Source: a bacterium
GTDB taxonomy: Bacteria; UBA9089; CG2-30-40-21; SBAY01
Direction of reading: 5' to 3'
Assembly (NCBI GenBank): GCA_030018635.1
Contig: JASEHU010000120.1
Coordinates: 1 to 6,578, forward strand
DNA: 6,578 bases
Below, one piece after another: positions 4,924-6,578 of this stretch (positions are counted from its first letter, which is position 1; each line of letters starts with the position of its first letter). The translations under genes and the position numbers were made by a program. The notes below the pieces were generated by a model that was given only the letters and a program-made list of their open reading frames with translations, was not told the origin of the DNA and ran no database searches.

Positions 4924-5061
4924 GAATTAACTCATTTTAATTAATTTTTACTCCCTCCCACTATAATTAATTAATATATACCATATTTTTTTAATTTTGT
5001 CAAGAGAAATTTTGCGAAAATTTTAAAAATTGTTCGGTAAACTGAAGTTTCGTGAATTTAT

Positions 5062-5092
5062 TAACCACGGATTTTCACGGATTAACACGGAT
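5062..5092. repeat. CACGGAT triple repeat
   Basis: Three CACGGAT units at a 10-bp period (5066-5072, 5076-5082, 5086-5092), introduced by TTAAC. I have the impression of similar CACGGATTAACACGG strings between genes in many unrelated environmental genomes, but this was not checked. The surrounding gene-free stretch (4932-5116) is AT-rich and otherwise shows nothing I can name, including no clear terminator for the ATPase gene. Confidence 0.6.
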
Positions 5093-5116
5093 AACTCCTA
5101 CATGTCGTCTACTCTT

Positions 5117-6277
5117 TCACAACCCTTCATCCAGTGCCTTTTCAGGCTGTAATTGGCAGAGAAATTCTTCACATGGAAGGCACAGAATATCGGCAATTTT
5201 TAATCGCTCTTTACCACGATAAAGTAACAGCGGCCTGGATTCGGGATAGTCTTCATAAAAGGAACGGAGACCATATAAATCTTTTTTGTCAATGCGAGCT
5301 TTATTTTTTACTTCAATTGCCCAGAAACCATTTGGCCCATAAACTACAAAATCGACTTCAACTTGAGAACGGGTCCGCCAGTAGTAAAGTTTATAGCAAT
5401 TGCCACTATAAGCAATCCAGGCTTGAAGATGTTGGGCAAGTAGTCCTTCTACAGCCAGACCATGAATCTCTTCCGAGCGGTCAAGTGGGCCGGTAGGACG
5501 CAAGGCACGATAAACCCCGCTATCGAAAAAATAAAACTTTGGTTGGACAGCAACCGCCCGTTTTGCCCGTTTCGTGAACACAGGAACTCTAAAAGACAGA
5601 AGCAGGTCTTCTAATATTCCAACATATCCTTCAACGACTTTGCGTTCAACCTGACATTCACGCCCAACCTGACTAAGGTTGAGCACTCCAGCGTGTGAAA
5701 AACTGATAGCCTCAAGAAATCGGGAAAAGTTACCAATATTTCTAACCAGACCTTCCATCTGAACCTCTTCTCTAATATAGAGTGAAACATAGGTTTGCAA
5801 GACATGAAAAGGATTGGAAGAGGCAAGAACAATAGGTAACAAACCATAATTGAGGGCATGTTCCAGATTAAATTTCTTACCAATTTCTGCAGCTATAAAA
5901 GGATGAATAGTCGATAGTAATACCCGTCCAGCCAGCAAATCTACACCACTGCGCTTCAACTTACGGGCACTTGAGCCGGTCAGGATAAATTTCCATCCCC
6001 TCTTCTCCTCAATAAGGCGATGCACCACACTCAATAGTTCAGGAACCTTCTGAACCTCATCTATGATAAATACTTGATTATCGGCACACGCTCGCACCCG
6101 CTCCTCCAGTCGTTCTGGTCGGGCACTGTATATCCTGAACTCCTCAGGCGAAAGAAGGTCGATACACATCGCCTCTTTGAAGCGATGCTTGACCCAGGTA
6201 GATTTCCCTGTCCCTCGAGGGCCAAAGAGAAAAAAACTACCTTCCGGTTCCTTAAAAAATCGGTTGATAAATTCCAT
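5117..6277 (-). CDS. AAA_14/DUF4143 family ATPase
   Basis: P-loop ATPase of 386 residues, the normal length for this family. In order: Walker A FGPRGTGKST (residues 18-27, K25), Walker B VFIIDEVQKVPEL (D73, E74), a sensor-like FILTGSSARKLKR (97-109), a helical linker with winged-helix features, and the C-terminal DUF4143 region. That region has an EVDF...IEVKNK pattern (D309, E322, K324) resembling a PD-(D/E)xK nuclease core. Function is unknown; related proteins are common in environmental genomes and often sit in accessory regions. Start: a TTG at 6289 keeps the frame open, but the ATG at 6277 has GAGG 7 nt upstream. It looks richer in GC than the MNT/HEPN genes, so its history may differ. 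Two MITE copies, the HTH gene and a terminator separate it from the array, so a functional link is not supported. Confidence 0.9.
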   Translation of the reverse strand: MEFINRFFKEPEGSFFLFGPRGTGKSTWVKHRFKEAMCIDLLSPEEFRIYSARPERLEERVRACADNQVFIIDEVQKVPELLSVVHRLIEEKRGWKFILTGSSARKLKRSGVDLLAGRVLLSTIHPFIAAEIGKKFNLEHALNYGLLPIVLASSNPFHVLQTYVSLYIREEVQMEGLVRNIGNFSRFLEAISFSHAGVLNLSQVGRECQVERKVVEGYVGILEDLLLSFRVPVFTKRAKRAVAVQPKFYFFDSGVYRALRPTGPLDRSEEIHGLAVEGLLAQHLQAWIAYSGNCYKLYYWRTRSQVEVDFVVYGPNGFWAIEVKNKARIDKKDLYGLRSFYEDYPESRPLLLYRGKERLKIADILCLPCEEFLCQLQPEKALDEGL

Positions 6278-6313
6278 TTTGAGCCTCAATTCGGAATTAT
6301 TGATTCCAAATTT

Positions 6314-6342
6314 ATGGTAACATATTTTAGAAAAAAAGTCAA
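6314..6342 (-). promoter_or_regulatory. Candidate sigma-70-type promoter of the ATPase gene
   Basis: On the minus strand TTGACT (6337-6342) is followed after 17 nt by TACCAT (6314-6319), five of six and four of six matches to consensus. The start of transcription would fall near 6307, giving a leader of about 30 nt that includes the GAGG site. The sequence is AT-rich, so chance matches are common. Confidence 0.4.
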
Positions 6343-6578
6343 TATAATTTTTGCGAAGTCAGCAATTCCTGGTAAGGTTTCAATAATCAGGTGGCAGGTA
6401 TCAGCTTTTAAAAGATTCAAGGTTCAAGGTTAAAAAAACGTAACCGTTCAGTCAGTTAAAAAATAATTGTAAAATATAAAATGGACAATGAAAAATGTAA
6501 AAGTCAATTTTGTGTTCTGGCAGTATAGCAGATATTAGTCAAAAGTTCTTATGAGATGGAAATACCGAATGTAGAATG
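6343..6578. other. Gene-free right edge with short direct repeats
   Basis: No coding region on either strand: the longest ATG frames here are around 15 codons. It holds a tandem TTCAAGG pair (6416-6422, 6423-6429) and an AT-rich stretch near 6465-6500. Nothing else is recognisable. Confidence 0.5.

Noticed and set aside
5134..5496. Plus-strand frame of 120 codons
   Set aside because: It is antisense to the conserved DUF4143 region of the ATPase.
5611..5883. Second minus-strand frame inside the ATPase gene
   Set aside because: It is out of frame within an intact family-length gene.
6074..6433. Plus-strand frame of 119 codons
   Set aside because: It is antisense to the Walker motifs and runs on into the promoter region without recognisable content.

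Overview
The window is an AT-rich, repeat-laden accessory region from a bacterium. Every gene I can support lies on the minus strand. The families present (MNT nucleotidyltransferases, HEPN RNases, an excisionase-type HTH protein, an AAA_14/DUF4143 ATPase) and the many short interspersed palindromes suit an environmental bacterium with a repeat-rich genome, perhaps from a candidate phylum. Nothing here fixes the lineage: there is no rRNA, tRNA or marker gene.

Layout in the direction of transcription (right to left). First comes a lone AAA_14/DUF4143 ATPase (6277-5117) with a plausible promoter upstream. Next is a 173-bp MITE-like element (4751-4923) with an exact 8-bp target-site duplication. 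A 72-residue HTH gene (4576-4358) follows, ending in a strong hairpin terminator that overlaps its last codons, then a second MITE copy (4140-4317). After that comes an array of four MNT/HEPN modules: MNT + HepT-like HEPN with R-x4-H-x-Y (4053-3236), MNT + HEPN of the COG1895 type (3015-2249), a second such pair (2112-1361), and one single-chain MNT-HEPN fusion (1020-190). The left edge (1-57) is the end of a third MITE copy.

In each two-gene module the MNT gene (antitoxin in characterised systems) comes first and overlaps the HEPN gene (toxin) by 4, 22 or 13 bp, so translational coupling is likely. In characterised type VII systems the MNT protein AMPylates a tyrosine beside the HEPN active-site histidine and so silences the RNase. 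That mechanism fits the 4053-3236 pair and the fused protein, which both have R-x4-H-x-Y. It is not obviously available to the two middle pairs, which lack that motif.

The gaps between modules are built from repeats. A CAGAG-rich inverted-repeat spacer occurs twice complete and once broken. A 200-bp nested-palindrome element sits exactly between 8-bp duplications of the ribosome-binding-site sequence of the fused gene. Removing it on paper restores a leader nearly identical to that of the 2112-1756 MNT gene. A 158-bp palindromic element supplies the last codons of the HepT gene. The array therefore looks like separately acquired or shuffled toxin-antitoxin cassettes joined by repeats, rather than one co-evolved operon.
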